Assembly (NCBI GenBank): GCA_045599185.1
Contig: JAZRVO010000015.1
Span: 1 to 64,000, forward strand
DNA: 64,000 nt
Source: UBA1240 sp045599185
Lineage (GTDB): Bacteria > Spirochaetota > Spirochaetia > Treponematales > Treponemataceae
Direction of reading: 5' to 3'
Each line of letters starts with the position of its first letter. Positions within the stretch are counted from its first letter, which is position 1. The position numbers and the translations under genes are program-made. The notes under the pieces were generated by a model, which ran no database searches, was not told where the DNA came from, and saw only the letters and a list, made by a program, of their open reading frames with translations. Shown here one piece after another: positions 7,355 through 15,775 of this stretch.

Positions 7355-10138
7355 ATGAAAGCGATTGAACTTGAAAAAGCTTATAACCCTCAGGATTTTG
7401 AAGATCGAATCTATTCGCAGTGGGAAAAGCAGGGCAGTTTTAAGCCCGAAAGCTGTTCCTGCTGCAATAAAGATAAAAAGCCTTTTACCGTGGTAATTCC
7501 GCCACCAAACGTAACCGGTGTTCTGCACATGGGACACGGTTTGAACAATACTTTGCAGGATATTGTTGTTCGCTATCACCGCATGAACGGTGAACCAACC
7601 CTTTGGCTGCCGGGTACAGACCACGCAGGTATTGCAACCCAGAATGTTGTAGAACGCCGCCTTAAAAAGGAAGGAAAAACACGCCATGATTTGGGACGCG
7701 AAGCATTCGTTGACCGTACATGGGAAGTAAAACGTGAACACCATTCAATTATTACCAAACAGCAGCGCAAGCTTGGCAACAGCGTTGACTGGGACAGAGA
7801 ACGTTTTACCCTTGACGAAGGTCTTTCAAAGGCTGTTCGCAATGTTTTTGTTACCCTTTATGAGCGCGACCTGATTTACAAGGGAAATTATCTTGTAAAC
7901 TGGTGTCCTTCCTGCGGTACGGCTCTTGCTGATGACGAAGTTGAACACGAAGACACAGCCGGTGCAATGTACCACATGTACTACGAAATTGCAGATGGTT
8001 CTTCAATTCCAAGCGTAACTATGGAAGACGGTACGGTTTTTGAAGGCGGAAACAAGATTGAAATTGCAACAACCCGTCCGGAAACACTTTTTGGTGATAC
8101 GGCCGTTGCCGTTCATCCTGAAGATCCGCGCTATACAGCCCTGATTGGCAAAAAAGTAAAACTTGCATTAACTGATAAAGTAATTCCTGTTGTAGCAGAT
8201 GCTTACGTTGAACGCGAATTTGGTACTGGCGTTGTAAAAATTACGCCTGCCCACGACCCTAACGACTGGGAAGTTGGTAAGCGCCATAATCTGGACGTTA
8301 TCAACATTCTGAACCCGGACGGCACTTTAAACGACAATGTTCCTGAAAAATACCGCGGAATGAGCTGCAAGGATGCTCGCAAAGTTGTAATTGAAGACTT
8401 GAGTGCTGCCGGTTTATTTAAGGAAGAAGAAAAAATTACGCACCCGGTTGGTCACTGTTACCGCTGCCACAGCGTTGTTGAACCATATTTAAGTGAACAG
8501 TGGTTTGTTAAAATGAAACCGCTTGCCGACAAGGCATTAAAAGCCTGGCGCGACGGTGAAATCGTATTCTATCCTAAAAAATGGGAAAATACTTACCAGC
8601 GCTGGCTTGAAGGCATCCGCGACTGGTGTATCAGCCGTCAGCTCTGGTGGGGTCACCGTATTCCGGTATGGTACTGTCAGGAATGTGGTGAAATGATTGT
8701 AAGCCGCGAAGATCCGGAATGCTGTCCGAAGTGCGGCGCAAAGGCTGACAAATTGAATCAGGATCCTGACGTGCTTGATACCTGGTTCAGTTCATGGCTG
8801 TGGCCGTTCAGTACGCTTGGCTGGCCGGAAAATACGGCAGACTTGCAGAAATTTTACCCGACCAGTGCACTTGTAACCGCCTACGACATTATTTTCTTCT
8901 GGGTTAGCCGCATGATTATGGCCGGTCTTGAATTTACCGGCAAGGCACCTTTCCACGACATTTACATTCATGGTCTGGTACGCGACAAGCAGGGCCGTAA
9001 AATGTCAAAATCTTTGGGTAACGGCCTTGACCCGCTTGAAATTATCGAAGAATACGGTTCTGACGCCCTGAAATTTACCCTTGCATTTATGTGTGCCCAG
9101 GGACAGGATGTTCTTGTTGACAAAGAATCTTTCAAACTGGGAAGCCGTTTTGCAAACAAGATTTGGAATGCAAGCCGCTATATTTTGGGCAACCTTGAAG
9201 GCAGAACTCTCATTTCAATTGACGAAAGTGCAGATGCTGACAAGGGTGCAAAGAACGGTTTGACCGAACTTGACCGCTGGATTTATTCGCGCCTGAACAA
9301 CGCTGCAAAAGATGCCCGTTCTGCACTGGAAGGCTACCGCTACAATGACGGTGCCCAGACACTGTATGAATATTTCTGGAACGATTTCTGTGACTGGTAC
9401 GTAGAAGCAACTAAACTTTCTTTCCGTAACGGTGACGAAGATGAAAAGAACCGGGCAGTTTCAGTTCTGCTTAACGTACTGGAAGAAAGCCTGCGCCTGC
9501 TTCATCCGTATCTTCCTTTTGTAACTGAAGAAATTTACCGCTTCCTGCCCCTTGATGAAATTGCACAGAACCGCGGTACTTTTGCTTCTGCCGAAACAAA
9601 AGATTATTTAACTTATCGCGGACTTTTGATAAATGCACCTTATCCAATCGTGCTTTCAAGCCGTGAATATAATAGTGCCGCTACACGTTTTGCCGTATTG
9701 CAGGAATTTGTTCGTCAGGTTCGTGCCCTGCGTGCAGAATGCGGTATTTCGCCGGATGTAAAACTTCATTCAGTTGTTCTCGTAACGCCGGGTTCTGCTG
9801 CTGAAGTATTGAAGGAAAAAACAGATTTGCTTTGTCTGCTGGCCGGTTTGCGTCAGGTTGATTTTGCAGAACAGAAACCTGAAAAATCAATTGGTACTGT
9901 AGGCAACGGTTTTGAAGCTTTCCTTTTAATTGGCGAAGGCATTGATTCGGCTCAGCTTAAAGCCCGCTTTACAAAAGAAATTAACACTGAAAGTGCTTTT
10001 GTACAGAAGGTAGAAGCAAAGCTTAAAGGAAAATTTGCGGAAAACGCACCGGCAGAAGTTGTTGCTGCTGAACGCGAAAAGCTTGCCAAAACCAAGCGCC
10101 GCATAGAAAAACTTACGTCATATTTGCAGAGTCTTTAA
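7355..10138 (+). CDS. valS: Valyl-tRNA synthetase
   Basis: This class Ia synthetase charges tRNA-Val; a tRNA-Val gene lies at 52443. The 927 residues contain the HIGH-type motif in NVTGVLHMGHG (about residue 50), the editing domain, several zinc-ribbon-like Cys pairs (CPSCG, CYRCH, CQECG, CPKCG), the KMSKS signature GRKMSKSLGNGLDPLEI, and the C-terminal coiled coil typical of ValRS. The start follows ATAGGGAGAAACA. The upstream 170 bp hold the ispH terminator and an untranslated leader; I saw no T-box. The next gene follows after 2 bp. Confidence 0.97.
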   Translation: MKAIELEKAYNPQDFEDRIYSQWEKQGSFKPESCSCCNKDKKPFTVVIPPPNVTGVLHMGHGLNNTLQDIVVRYHRMNGEPTLWLPGTDHAGIATQNVVERRLKKEGKTRHDLGREAFVDRTWEVKREHHSIITKQQRKLGNSVDWDRERFTLDEGLSKAVRNVFVTLYERDLIYKGNYLVNWCPSCGTALADDEVEHEDTAGAMYHMYYEIADGSSIPSVTMEDGTVFEGGNKIEIATTRPETLFGDTAVAVHPEDPRYTALIGKKVKLALTDKVIPVVADAYVEREFGTGVVKITPAHDPNDWEVGKRHNLDVINILNPDGTLNDNVPEKYRGMSCKDARKVVIEDLSAAGLFKEEEKITHPVGHCYRCHSVVEPYLSEQWFVKMKPLADKALKAWRDGEIVFYPKKWENTYQRWLEGIRDWCISRQLWWGHRIPVWYCQECGEMIVSREDPECCPKCGAKADKLNQDPDVLDTWFSSWLWPFSTLGWPENTADLQKFYPTSALVTAYDIIFFWVSRMIMAGLEFTGKAPFHDIYIHGLVRDKQGRKMSKSLGNGLDPLEIIEEYGSDALKFTLAFMCAQGQDVLVDKESFKLGSRFANKIWNASRYILGNLEGRTLISIDESADADKGAKNGLTELDRWIYSRLNNAAKDARSALEGYRYNDGAQTLYEYFWNDFCDWYVEATKLSFRNGDEDEKNRAVSVLLNVLEESLRLLHPYLPFVTEEIYRFLPLDEIAQNRGTFASAETKDYLTYRGLLINAPYPIVLSSREYNSAATRFAVLQEFVRQVRALRAECGISPDVKLHSVVLVTPGSAAEVLKEKTDLLCLLAGLRQVDFAEQKPEKSIGTVGNGFEAFLLIGEGIDSAQLKARFTKEINTESAFVQKVEAKLKGKFAENAPAEVVAAEREKLAKTKRRIEKLTSYLQSL

Positions 10139-10140
10139 TT

Positions 10141-10710
10141 ATGAGAATGGACAATGAGGCAATGCTTGCCCTTAAAGGCATAAATTTTGCACCTTACATG
10201 CAGCTTTCCACGGCCTTAATTGGCAAATCACGGCATGCCGGCGGAAACATGTTCCGTCATCAGTTTGATACCATGTCCATTCTTATTGATTATGGCTACA
10301 TAGACAGCGTTCTGTTAAAAGCTGCTTTGATTCACGATTTAATAGAAGATATTGAAGGTTTTGATCACAGCCTTATTCTTCAAATTGAACCTGAAGCAAA
10401 GCAGGTTTATGATCTGGTGCTGGAAGTTACCAAAAAGCCGGGGCAGCTTAAAAGCGATTATTTGAAGCAGGTAATGCGGCAGGGCAGTTCAAAAGCGAAA
10501 ATACTTAAAACTGCCGACCGCATCAGCAATATGATAAGTTTGGGCTTTGTAACAAGCCCGGAATTTATTGAACGCTACTGCGATGAAACCGAGTTTTACA
10601 TTTTCCCGATTGCCCTTGAATCGAACTACGATATGTATCAGGAACTGATTCAGCTGGTAATGACACGCCGCCGCTATCTTGAAGATTCCGGTTATTTAGA
10701 CCGTAAATAG
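10141..10710 (+). CDS. Stand-alone HD hydrolase of the RelA/SpoT type
   Basis: The 189-residue protein resembles the hydrolase half of RelA/SpoT proteins and the small alarmone hydrolases that remove pyrophosphate from (p)ppGpp. Visible motifs are an early metal-ligand histidine (MFRHQFDTM), the HDxxED motif in LIHDLIEDIEG, and the downstream DRISNM. There is no synthetase or TGS/ACT domain, so it can only hydrolyse. It follows valS by 2 bp, so it is translated from the same message, linking alarmone turnover with a tRNA charging enzyme. Substrate specificity is inferred from motifs only. Confidence 0.82.
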   Translation: MRMDNEAMLALKGINFAPYMQLSTALIGKSRHAGGNMFRHQFDTMSILIDYGYIDSVLLKAALIHDLIEDIEGFDHSLILQIEPEAKQVYDLVLEVTKKPGQLKSDYLKQVMRQGSSKAKILKTADRISNMISLGFVTSPEFIERYCDETEFYIFPIALESNYDMYQELIQLVMTRRRYLEDSGYLDRK

Positions 10711-10748
10711 AAATATTTACGTTGAATAATTTTGCGTTCTTTGCGCTA

Positions 10749-10777
10749 TTGACACAAAATACTGAAAAACATACAAT
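10749..10777 (+). promoter_or_regulatory. gap promoter
   Basis: A consensus TTGACA (10749-10754), an exact 17-bp spacer and TACAAT (10772-10777). The predicted start is near 10784, with the AGGAG ribosome site at 10797-10801. Confidence 0.8.
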
Positions 10778-10809
10778 TCAGTATAAAATTATAGATAGGA
10801 GAACCTCTT

Positions 10810-11838
10810 ATGGTTAAAGTTGCTATTAACGGTTTCGGCCGCATTGGTCGTTTGGCATTCCGCCAGATGTTCGAAGCTGATGGTTATGAAGTTGTAGCTA
10901 TCAACGATCTCACAAGCCCAAAAATGCTTGCTCACCTCTTGAAATATGATACAGCACAGGGTGGATTCTGTGGCCGTCTCGGTGAAGGAAAACACACAGT
11001 AGAATCAACAGAAGATGCAATCATCGTTGATGGAAAAGAAATCAAAATTTCTGCTGAAAAAGATGCTGCAAACTGCCCATGGGCAAAATATGGCGTAGAC
11101 GTAGTTCTCGAATGTACAGGTTTCTACTGTGCAAAAGATAAGGCTTCTGCTCACCTTACAGCAGGTGCTAAGAAAGTTGTTATTTCAGCTCCAGCTGGTA
11201 ACGACCTTCCTACAATCGTTTACAACGTAAACCACAAAACATTGACAAAGAACGATACAGTTATTTCTGCAGCTTCTTGTACAACTAACTGTCTCGCACC
11301 AATGGCTGATGCATTGAACAAATATGCAGCTATCCAGTCTGGTATCATGTCAACAATCCACGCTTACACTGGTGACCAGATGATTCTCGATGGTCCACAG
11401 CGCAAAGGTGACCTCCGCCGTTCACGCGCAGGTGCTCAGAACATCGTTCCTAACTCAACAGGTGCTGCTAAAGCTATCGGTTTGGTAATCCCTGAATTGA
11501 ACGGAAAATTGATCGGTTCAGCACAGCGTGTTCCAACTCCTACTGGATCAACAACAATCCTCGTAGCAGTAGTAAAAGGCAAAGACGTAACAAAAGAAGG
11601 AATCAATGCTGCAATGAAAGCTGCTGCAACTGAATCTTTCGGTTACACAGAAGATGAAATCGTTTCTTCAGACGTTATCGGTATGAAATTCGGTTCATTG
11701 TTCGATGCTACACAGACAATGGTATCTAAAGTAGCTGATGATACTTTCCAGGTACAGGTTGTTTCTTGGTACGACAACGAAAACTCATACGTTTCACAGA
11801 TGGTTCGCACCATTAAATATTTCGCAGAAAACTGCTAA
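10810..11838 (+). CDS. gap: Glyceraldehyde-3-phosphate dehydrogenase
   Basis: This is the phosphorylating NAD-dependent glycolytic enzyme. The 342 residues have the N-terminal nucleotide-binding motif INGFGRIGRLAFR and the catalytic cysteine in SAASCTTNCLAP. The codon choice is strongly biased (many CTC, GGT, AAC codons), as expected of a highly expressed gene, and the promoter is close to consensus. The gene stands alone between its own promoter and terminator; pgk and tpiA are 5-7 kb downstream. Confidence 0.97.
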   Translation: MVKVAINGFGRIGRLAFRQMFEADGYEVVAINDLTSPKMLAHLLKYDTAQGGFCGRLGEGKHTVESTEDAIIVDGKEIKISAEKDAANCPWAKYGVDVVLECTGFYCAKDKASAHLTAGAKKVVISAPAGNDLPTIVYNVNHKTLTKNDTVISAASCTTNCLAPMADALNKYAAIQSGIMSTIHAYTGDQMILDGPQRKGDLRRSRAGAQNIVPNSTGAAKAIGLVIPELNGKLIGSAQRVPTPTGSTTILVAVVKGKDVTKEGINAAMKAAATESFGYTEDEIVSSDVIGMKFGSLFDATQTMVSKVADDTFQVQVVSWYDNENSYVSQMVRTIKYFAENC

Positions 11839-11864
11839 TTTCAGCTGATTTTTAGCGATTAAAA

Positions 11865-11894
11865 GGGCGCTGGCTTTTGCCGGCGCTTTTTTTA
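11865..11894 (+). terminator. gap terminator
   Basis: GCGCTGGC (11867-11874), a TTTT loop and GCCGGCGC (11879-11886) form an 8-bp stem with one wobble pair, followed by a T tract. Confidence 0.88.
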
Positions 11895-11968
11895 TGCCCT
11901 TTTCAGGTTTTAATGTTCAATTAAAATGAATGAAAAAGACTGATTTTAGTGCAAACGGTTTCTTTCTG

Positions 11969-11997
11969 TTGAAATTAGTGCAAATTTACGCTATATT
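11969..11997 (+). promoter_or_regulatory. purC promoter
   Basis: TTGAAA (11969-11974), 17 bp, TATATT (11992-11997). The predicted start near 12004 rules out the longer reading frame beginning at 11998 and supports translation from 12049. Confidence 0.72.
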
Positions 11998-12048
11998 GTG
12001 CATAAAATTAAATATCGACGGCGTTTGGCGTTTGTTGTAGAGGTTTAT

Positions 12049-12894
12049 ATGAAGAAAATTATTTCTGGAAAGGTTCGTGAAGTTTACGATTTAGAAGACG
12101 GCAGAATGGTAATTGTTACAACTGACCGTTTGTCTGCTTTTGATGTTATTCTGCCAACTTTGATTACCGATAAAGGCAAGGTTTTGAATGCGCTTTCTAA
12201 CTTTTGGTTCGATTTAACTGACGGAATTGTAAAAAATCACATGATTTCCAGTGATATTAAAGATATGCCGAAAGAATTTCAGAAACCTGAATACGAAGGC
12301 CGCACAATTTTGGTAAAAAAACTGAAGATGATTCCTTACGAAGTAATTGTCCGCGGTTACATGTTCGGTTCAATGTACGAAGCCTATAAAAAAGGCGAAC
12401 AGTTTTTGGGCCACAGTTTTGACCGTGAATACAAACAGGCTGAAAAACTTGACCAGCCGATTGTTACACCTTCTACCAAAGCCGCCGAAGGTCATGATAT
12501 TAACGTAACTTTGGAATATATGAAAAACGATTTGGGCGAAGAACTTGGCAGCAAAATTGAAAAGGCAGCCCTTGCCGTTTATAAAAAGTGCTACGAACAC
12601 GCATACAAAAATGGTATCATCATTGCCGACACCAAATTTGAGTTTGGCCTTGACGAAAACGGTGATTTGGTTCTTGCCGACGAAGTTTTGACACCAGATT
12701 CTAGCCGCTTCTGGGATTTGTCTAAATACGAAGTTGGCGGAAGTCCTGCAAGCTACGACAAGCAGTTTGTCCGCGACTGGTTAAAGGCAAACAACCTTGC
12801 GGGCGACCCAAGCATTAAAGAAATTCCGGTTGATGTTGTTGCCCAGACCGCCGCAATTTACCGCGAATGTCAGCGCAAAATTACAGGAAAATAA
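12049..12894 (+). CDS. purC: SAICAR synthetase PurC
   Basis: PurC joins aspartate to CAIR in purine biosynthesis, using ATP. The protein of 281 residues begins MKKIISGKVREVYDL and has the family motifs TTDRLSAFD, PYEVIVRGYMFGS and SSRFWDLSKYEVG. An in-frame upstream start at 11998 would lie before the predicted transcription start, so 12049 is chosen. The gene is monocistronic. guaA, another purine gene, is far downstream in the window. Confidence 0.95.
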   Translation: MKKIISGKVREVYDLEDGRMVIVTTDRLSAFDVILPTLITDKGKVLNALSNFWFDLTDGIVKNHMISSDIKDMPKEFQKPEYEGRTILVKKLKMIPYEVIVRGYMFGSMYEAYKKGEQFLGHSFDREYKQAEKLDQPIVTPSTKAAEGHDINVTLEYMKNDLGEELGSKIEKAALAVYKKCYEHAYKNGIIIADTKFEFGLDENGDLVLADEVLTPDSSRFWDLSKYEVGGSPASYDKQFVRDWLKANNLAGDPSIKEIPVDVVAQTAAIYRECQRKITGK

Positions 12895-12911
12895 TTTTTT
12901 GCTATAAAATA

Positions 12912-12955
12912 AAAACCAGCTTTTGGGCATTGTCTGCCTGCGGCTGGTTTTTTCA
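12912..12955. terminator. Bidirectional terminator between purC and the sensor kinase
   Basis: AAAACCAGC (12912-12920) and GCTGGTTTT (12943-12951) flank the loop, with T-rich flanks in both directions. It sits between convergent genes. Confidence 0.75.
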
Positions 12956-12980
12956 TTTTAAATAATGTTCCGGCTCGTCA

Positions 12981-14204
12981 TCAGTTTTGAACGCCGGGAA
13001 TTGTTACCTTAATTTCTGTACCGATTTCATTGTCTGATTTAATTTCAAAACTGGCGTTCAGGCTTTTAGCACGTTCTTCCATGTTCGTTACGCCAAAATG
13101 TTCTTTCTGGCTGTTTTTCAGCGAAATCGCTGAACGTTCTTTTTTATAGTCAAAACCCTGACCGTCGTCACAAATTAAAAGTATCAGTTTATTGCCAAGA
13201 CTGTCGTATCGCAGCGTAACGGAACATTCGCTGGGCTTTGCGTGTTTTGAAGCATTGTTCAAGGCTTCCTGCACAATGCGGAAAATATGCAGGCTGTGGG
13301 TCTGCTGCCACGAGCGGATTATTTCCGTAGCTTCGTCAGTAACAAGATAATTGCATTCAATGCCCGTCTGTTCTGCAAAAGTATTGGCAAAATGTTCAAT
13401 TGCAGAACGAATGTCACCGTTTTTCAAATCGGGTGGCGTAAGGTTGTAACAAATATTTCTTACTTGCAGTATTGAATTTTTCTGTAACTGAAGAATTTCA
13501 TTGATTAGGTTTTTGGCATTTTCATTTTGCTTTACTTCTTCAAACTGCAATATTTGCTTGGTCTGCATTTCAATAACTTTCAAATCCTGCGCAACGGTAT
13601 CATGCAGTTCGTGTGAAAATCTTTTGCGTTCCTTTTCCTGCCCTTCCATTGCAGAAAGAATTACCAGCTGCGAGTGTTTCAAAAAACTTTGGCTGCGCGC
13701 AAAGGAAATTGCAAGAATAATTACAAACAGACTGAGAATGCTGATTGATATAATGATAAAAACCATTGTGCCGGAAGTTCTGTCCGTTAATGAATTGCGG
13801 TGATACAAATATATTGCAAAGCAGGATGAAATTTCCTGCCTGTCGTGCTTTAATACGGCATTTTGCAGGTTGCTTGCCGCAATTGCATATTGTGGCGCAA
13901 CTTTTTCGGAAAACTGCAAATCTTCTTTTGTGAATACAGTCTGAATGGCTGACAAAAACTTTTGTATTGTTTCTTCGTTTACCTGATTGTTTTCCAGCTG
14001 AAAATCCAGAGTTAGCCATAAATCATATAAATCGGTCAGCTGGTCTTGGTTTTTTGCGGCGCTTTGCTGAAAGAAAAATGAAGGATTTTCGCGTTCTTCA
14101 GCTGTTACCGGCAGGTTCTGCAATTTTTGCGCAGAAAGCCCATGCGCAGCACCAAACGCAAAATATACGGTTAAAAAAAAAGAAAAAATTATGCGTCTTT
14201 TCAA
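12981..14204 (-). CDS. Membrane sensor histidine kinase, NarX/DesK class
   Basis: The 407-residue kinase begins with a signal-peptide-like segment, has a periplasmic region of about 110 residues rich in Gln and Asn, a second membrane helix (about residues 145-168), and a cytoplasmic kinase. The HisKA_3 phospho-site is in ERKRFSHELHDTVAQD. The ATPase domain shows EALNNASKHAKP (N box) and CDDGQGFD (G1). It is encoded 33 bp after a LuxR-type response regulator on the same strand, its obvious partner. The input signal is unknown; the periplasmic part does not resemble a domain I can name. Confidence 0.9.
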   Translation of the reverse strand: MKRRIIFSFFLTVYFAFGAAHGLSAQKLQNLPVTAEERENPSFFFQQSAAKNQDQLTDLYDLWLTLDFQLENNQVNEETIQKFLSAIQTVFTKEDLQFSEKVAPQYAIAASNLQNAVLKHDRQEISSCFAIYLYHRNSLTDRTSGTMVFIIISISILSLFVIILAISFARSQSFLKHSQLVILSAMEGQEKERKRFSHELHDTVAQDLKVIEMQTKQILQFEEVKQNENAKNLINEILQLQKNSILQVRNICYNLTPPDLKNGDIRSAIEHFANTFAEQTGIECNYLVTDEATEIIRSWQQTHSLHIFRIVQEALNNASKHAKPSECSVTLRYDSLGNKLILLICDDGQGFDYKKERSAISLKNSQKEHFGVTNMEERAKSLNASFEIKSDNEIGTEIKVTIPGVQN

Positions 14205-14237
14205 TTCAAGTTTTCTCCAAACGTAAAAACGGTTTTG

Positions 14238-14861
14238 TCATGTTAAGCGTTTCAAATCAATGCGGGTTTTATAGCCGGTTTTGTCGTAAATACGGCTTAT
14301 GTGGTTTTCTACGGTGCGGATAGAAATGCCTAGTCTGCTGGCAATTTCAAAGTTTTCCAAATCTTTCTGAATTAAAAACAGAACGTCTTTTTCTTTTTTG
14401 CTTAGGGAACTTGTTTTTGACAACGCTTTTGAAAGACTGTCTGATAATTCTTTTGGCAAATAGAATTCTTCGCCGTCATCAATCTGCTTAAAAGCTGTAA
14501 AAAGTTCGCTTTCGTCAAAGTTTTTGCTTACAAAACCTTTTGCCTTGCATTCCACTGCGCGCGAAATAAAACTGCCAGAATAATACATTGAATAGACAAC
14601 TGACTTTATTCCAAAAGAATTCAATTTATTTATAATGTCGTATCCGTCAATTTCCGGGTTTTTGTCAAAAGCAATGTCTACGGTTGCATATACATCCTGC
14701 AAATTACCGTTTTGCAAGCAGCATGCAGAAAGTTTCTGTTCCAGTTCGGTAGGATCAGAAAGCGTAAATAAAATCTGCCAGTCCGGCGCATTCTGTTCAA
14801 ACCAAAGTTTTATGCCATTGCATAATGCAATGTGGTCATCAATAATGATAAGTTTTTTCAT
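14238..14861 (-). CDS. LuxR/NarL-family response regulator
   Basis: The 207 residues form an N-terminal receiver starting KLIIIDDHIALCNG with the acidic pocket, a likely phospho-acceptor Asp near residue 62 (ATVDIAF), and a C-terminal helix-turn-helix (SLSKKEKDVLFLI to RLGISIRTVENHISRIYDKTG). It is the partner of the kinase immediately downstream. No clear Shine-Dalgarno sequence precedes the start. A large palindrome with the loop TTTACG lies 23-63 bp upstream of the start and a second one precedes the neighbouring membrane gene; both are candidate targets for this regulator. Confidence 0.9.
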   Translation of the reverse strand: MKKLIIIDDHIALCNGIKLWFEQNAPDWQILFTLSDPTELEQKLSACCLQNGNLQDVYATVDIAFDKNPEIDGYDIINKLNSFGIKSVVYSMYYSGSFISRAVECKAKGFVSKNFDESELFTAFKQIDDGEEFYLPKELSDSLSKALSKTSSLSKKEKDVLFLIQKDLENFEIASRLGISIRTVENHISRIYDKTGYKTRIDLKRLT

Positions 14862-14883
14862 AATTTAACAGTAACACATAAAG

Positions 14884-14924
14884 TTCAGCCTGTATTGAGT
14901 GTTTACGCACAAAAACAGGCTGAA
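14884..14924. repeat. Palindrome upstream of the response regulator
   Basis: Arms TTCAGCCTGT (14884-14893) and ACAGGCTGAA (14915-14924) are perfect complements; inside them GTG-TTTACG-CAC adds three pairs. The core GTTTACGCACAAAA (14901-14914) is identical to 15611-15624. There is no T tract on either side, so an operator or RNA structure is more likely than a terminator. Confidence 0.7.
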
Positions 14925-14957
14925 TGAATTGTTTTACCAGAATTCGGGAGGGGAGGT

Positions 14958-15563
14958 TTAACTGCCGTTATTCTGCTGCGAATGTTTTTTGAAGAAAATA
15001 TCAGCAAGTTTTGCAATATAAAAGCCGAAAAATACGGCAATAAATTTGTCAAACAAACTGATGGGCAGGTTTGCCAAAATCATGGTATTAACCAGCGATT
15101 TTGAATCTTTCATCAAGTTCCATACCAGAAAAATCACAGACTGAATGTTTGTCTGGAATATTTCGTCAAACAGAATCGCAGAAATATAGCCGCCAAGCAA
15201 GGCTATTAAAACGGCAGAAAGAAGAACCAGTACAAGCAGTTTTGGGAAAGTCCAGTTTTTATGCTTTACAACAAGAAGGCGCGTTAAAGCAACGCCTAAA
15301 AGCTGGCACAAAAAGAAAACCTGATTGACCAAATTATGTTCCCAAAGTCCGTTGATAACGTTAAAAACCAAACCTGCAATTACACCTGGAAGAAAACCAA
15401 AGAAACTGCCTGCAAAAGTAAAAATCATGTCCAGATATAAAATGCGAAAGTGTAAAGCCGATGCAACTGTAAGAACAAGCTCGTTGCCCAGACCGAATAA
15501 AACGCCGGCAATTATTTGCTGCCAAAAAGCAAGCTTGCTGAATGTGTAATTGAGCAGTTTCAT
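14958..15563 (-). CDS. ECF S-component-like integral membrane protein
   Basis: The 201-residue protein is very hydrophobic with five to six predicted membrane segments. Its pattern (FTFAGSFFGFLPGVIAGLVFN in the first half, Leu/Val-rich later) resembles the substrate-binding S components of energy-coupling factor vitamin transporters. No EcfA/T genes are nearby. It is encoded directly upstream of the response regulator and kinase on the same strand. It may serve as a membrane co-sensor, or be a transporter controlled by the pair. The cytosolic tail ends KKHSQQNNGS. Family assignment is tentative. Confidence 0.65.
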   Translation of the reverse strand: MKLLNYTFSKLAFWQQIIAGVLFGLGNELVLTVASALHFRILYLDMIFTFAGSFFGFLPGVIAGLVFNVINGLWEHNLVNQVFFLCQLLGVALTRLLVVKHKNWTFPKLLVLVLLSAVLIALLGGYISAILFDEIFQTNIQSVIFLVWNLMKDSKSLVNTMILANLPISLFDKFIAVFFGFYIAKLADIFFKKHSQQNNGS

Positions 15564-15570
15564 GATAGTA

Positions 15571-15599
15571 AATATATCAAGGTTAATAAGTTTTTTCTA
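15571..15599 (-). promoter_or_regulatory. Putative leaderless promoter of the S-component-like gene
   Basis: On the minus strand TAGAAA (15594-15599), 17 bp and TATATT (15571-15576), with the ATG beginning 8 bases after the -10. No ribosome site is seen. The -35 lies inside the right-hand palindrome, so a bound protein there would block it. Confidence 0.5.
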
Positions 15600-15635
15600 T
15601 AATTTTGTGAGTTTACGCACAAAATTATAGAAAAA
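15592..15635. repeat. Perfect 18-bp inverted repeat upstream of the S-component-like gene
   Basis: Arm TTTTTCTATAATTTTGTG (15592-15609) is perfectly complementary to 15618-15635 around the 8-base centre AGTTTACG. The core GTTTACGCACAAAA matches the palindrome at 14901-14914 exactly, although the outer arms differ. It overlaps the putative -35 of the gene at 15563. Confidence 0.85.
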
Positions 15636-15711
15636 CACACGTAAAAAACTAAAACCGCAGTTTGCAATCCACAAAAAACCAGAATATTAAAATAACAATT
15701 TTATATTTTTC

Positions 15712-15744
15712 AAAAATAAAACCCTGCTTTTTTAGGGCAGGGTT
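15712..15744 (-). terminator. Xylanase terminator
   Basis: ACCCTGC (15721-15727) pairs with GCAGGGT (15737-15743); on the minus strand it is followed by TTTTATTTTT. Confidence 0.75.
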
Positions 15745-15775
15745 CATAGTTTATAATTCAATTTACGTAAAAAGG

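Noticed and set aside
11998..12048. Longer PurC start
   Set aside because: It lies upstream of the predicted transcription start from TTGAAA-17-TATATT and adds residues not seen in the family.
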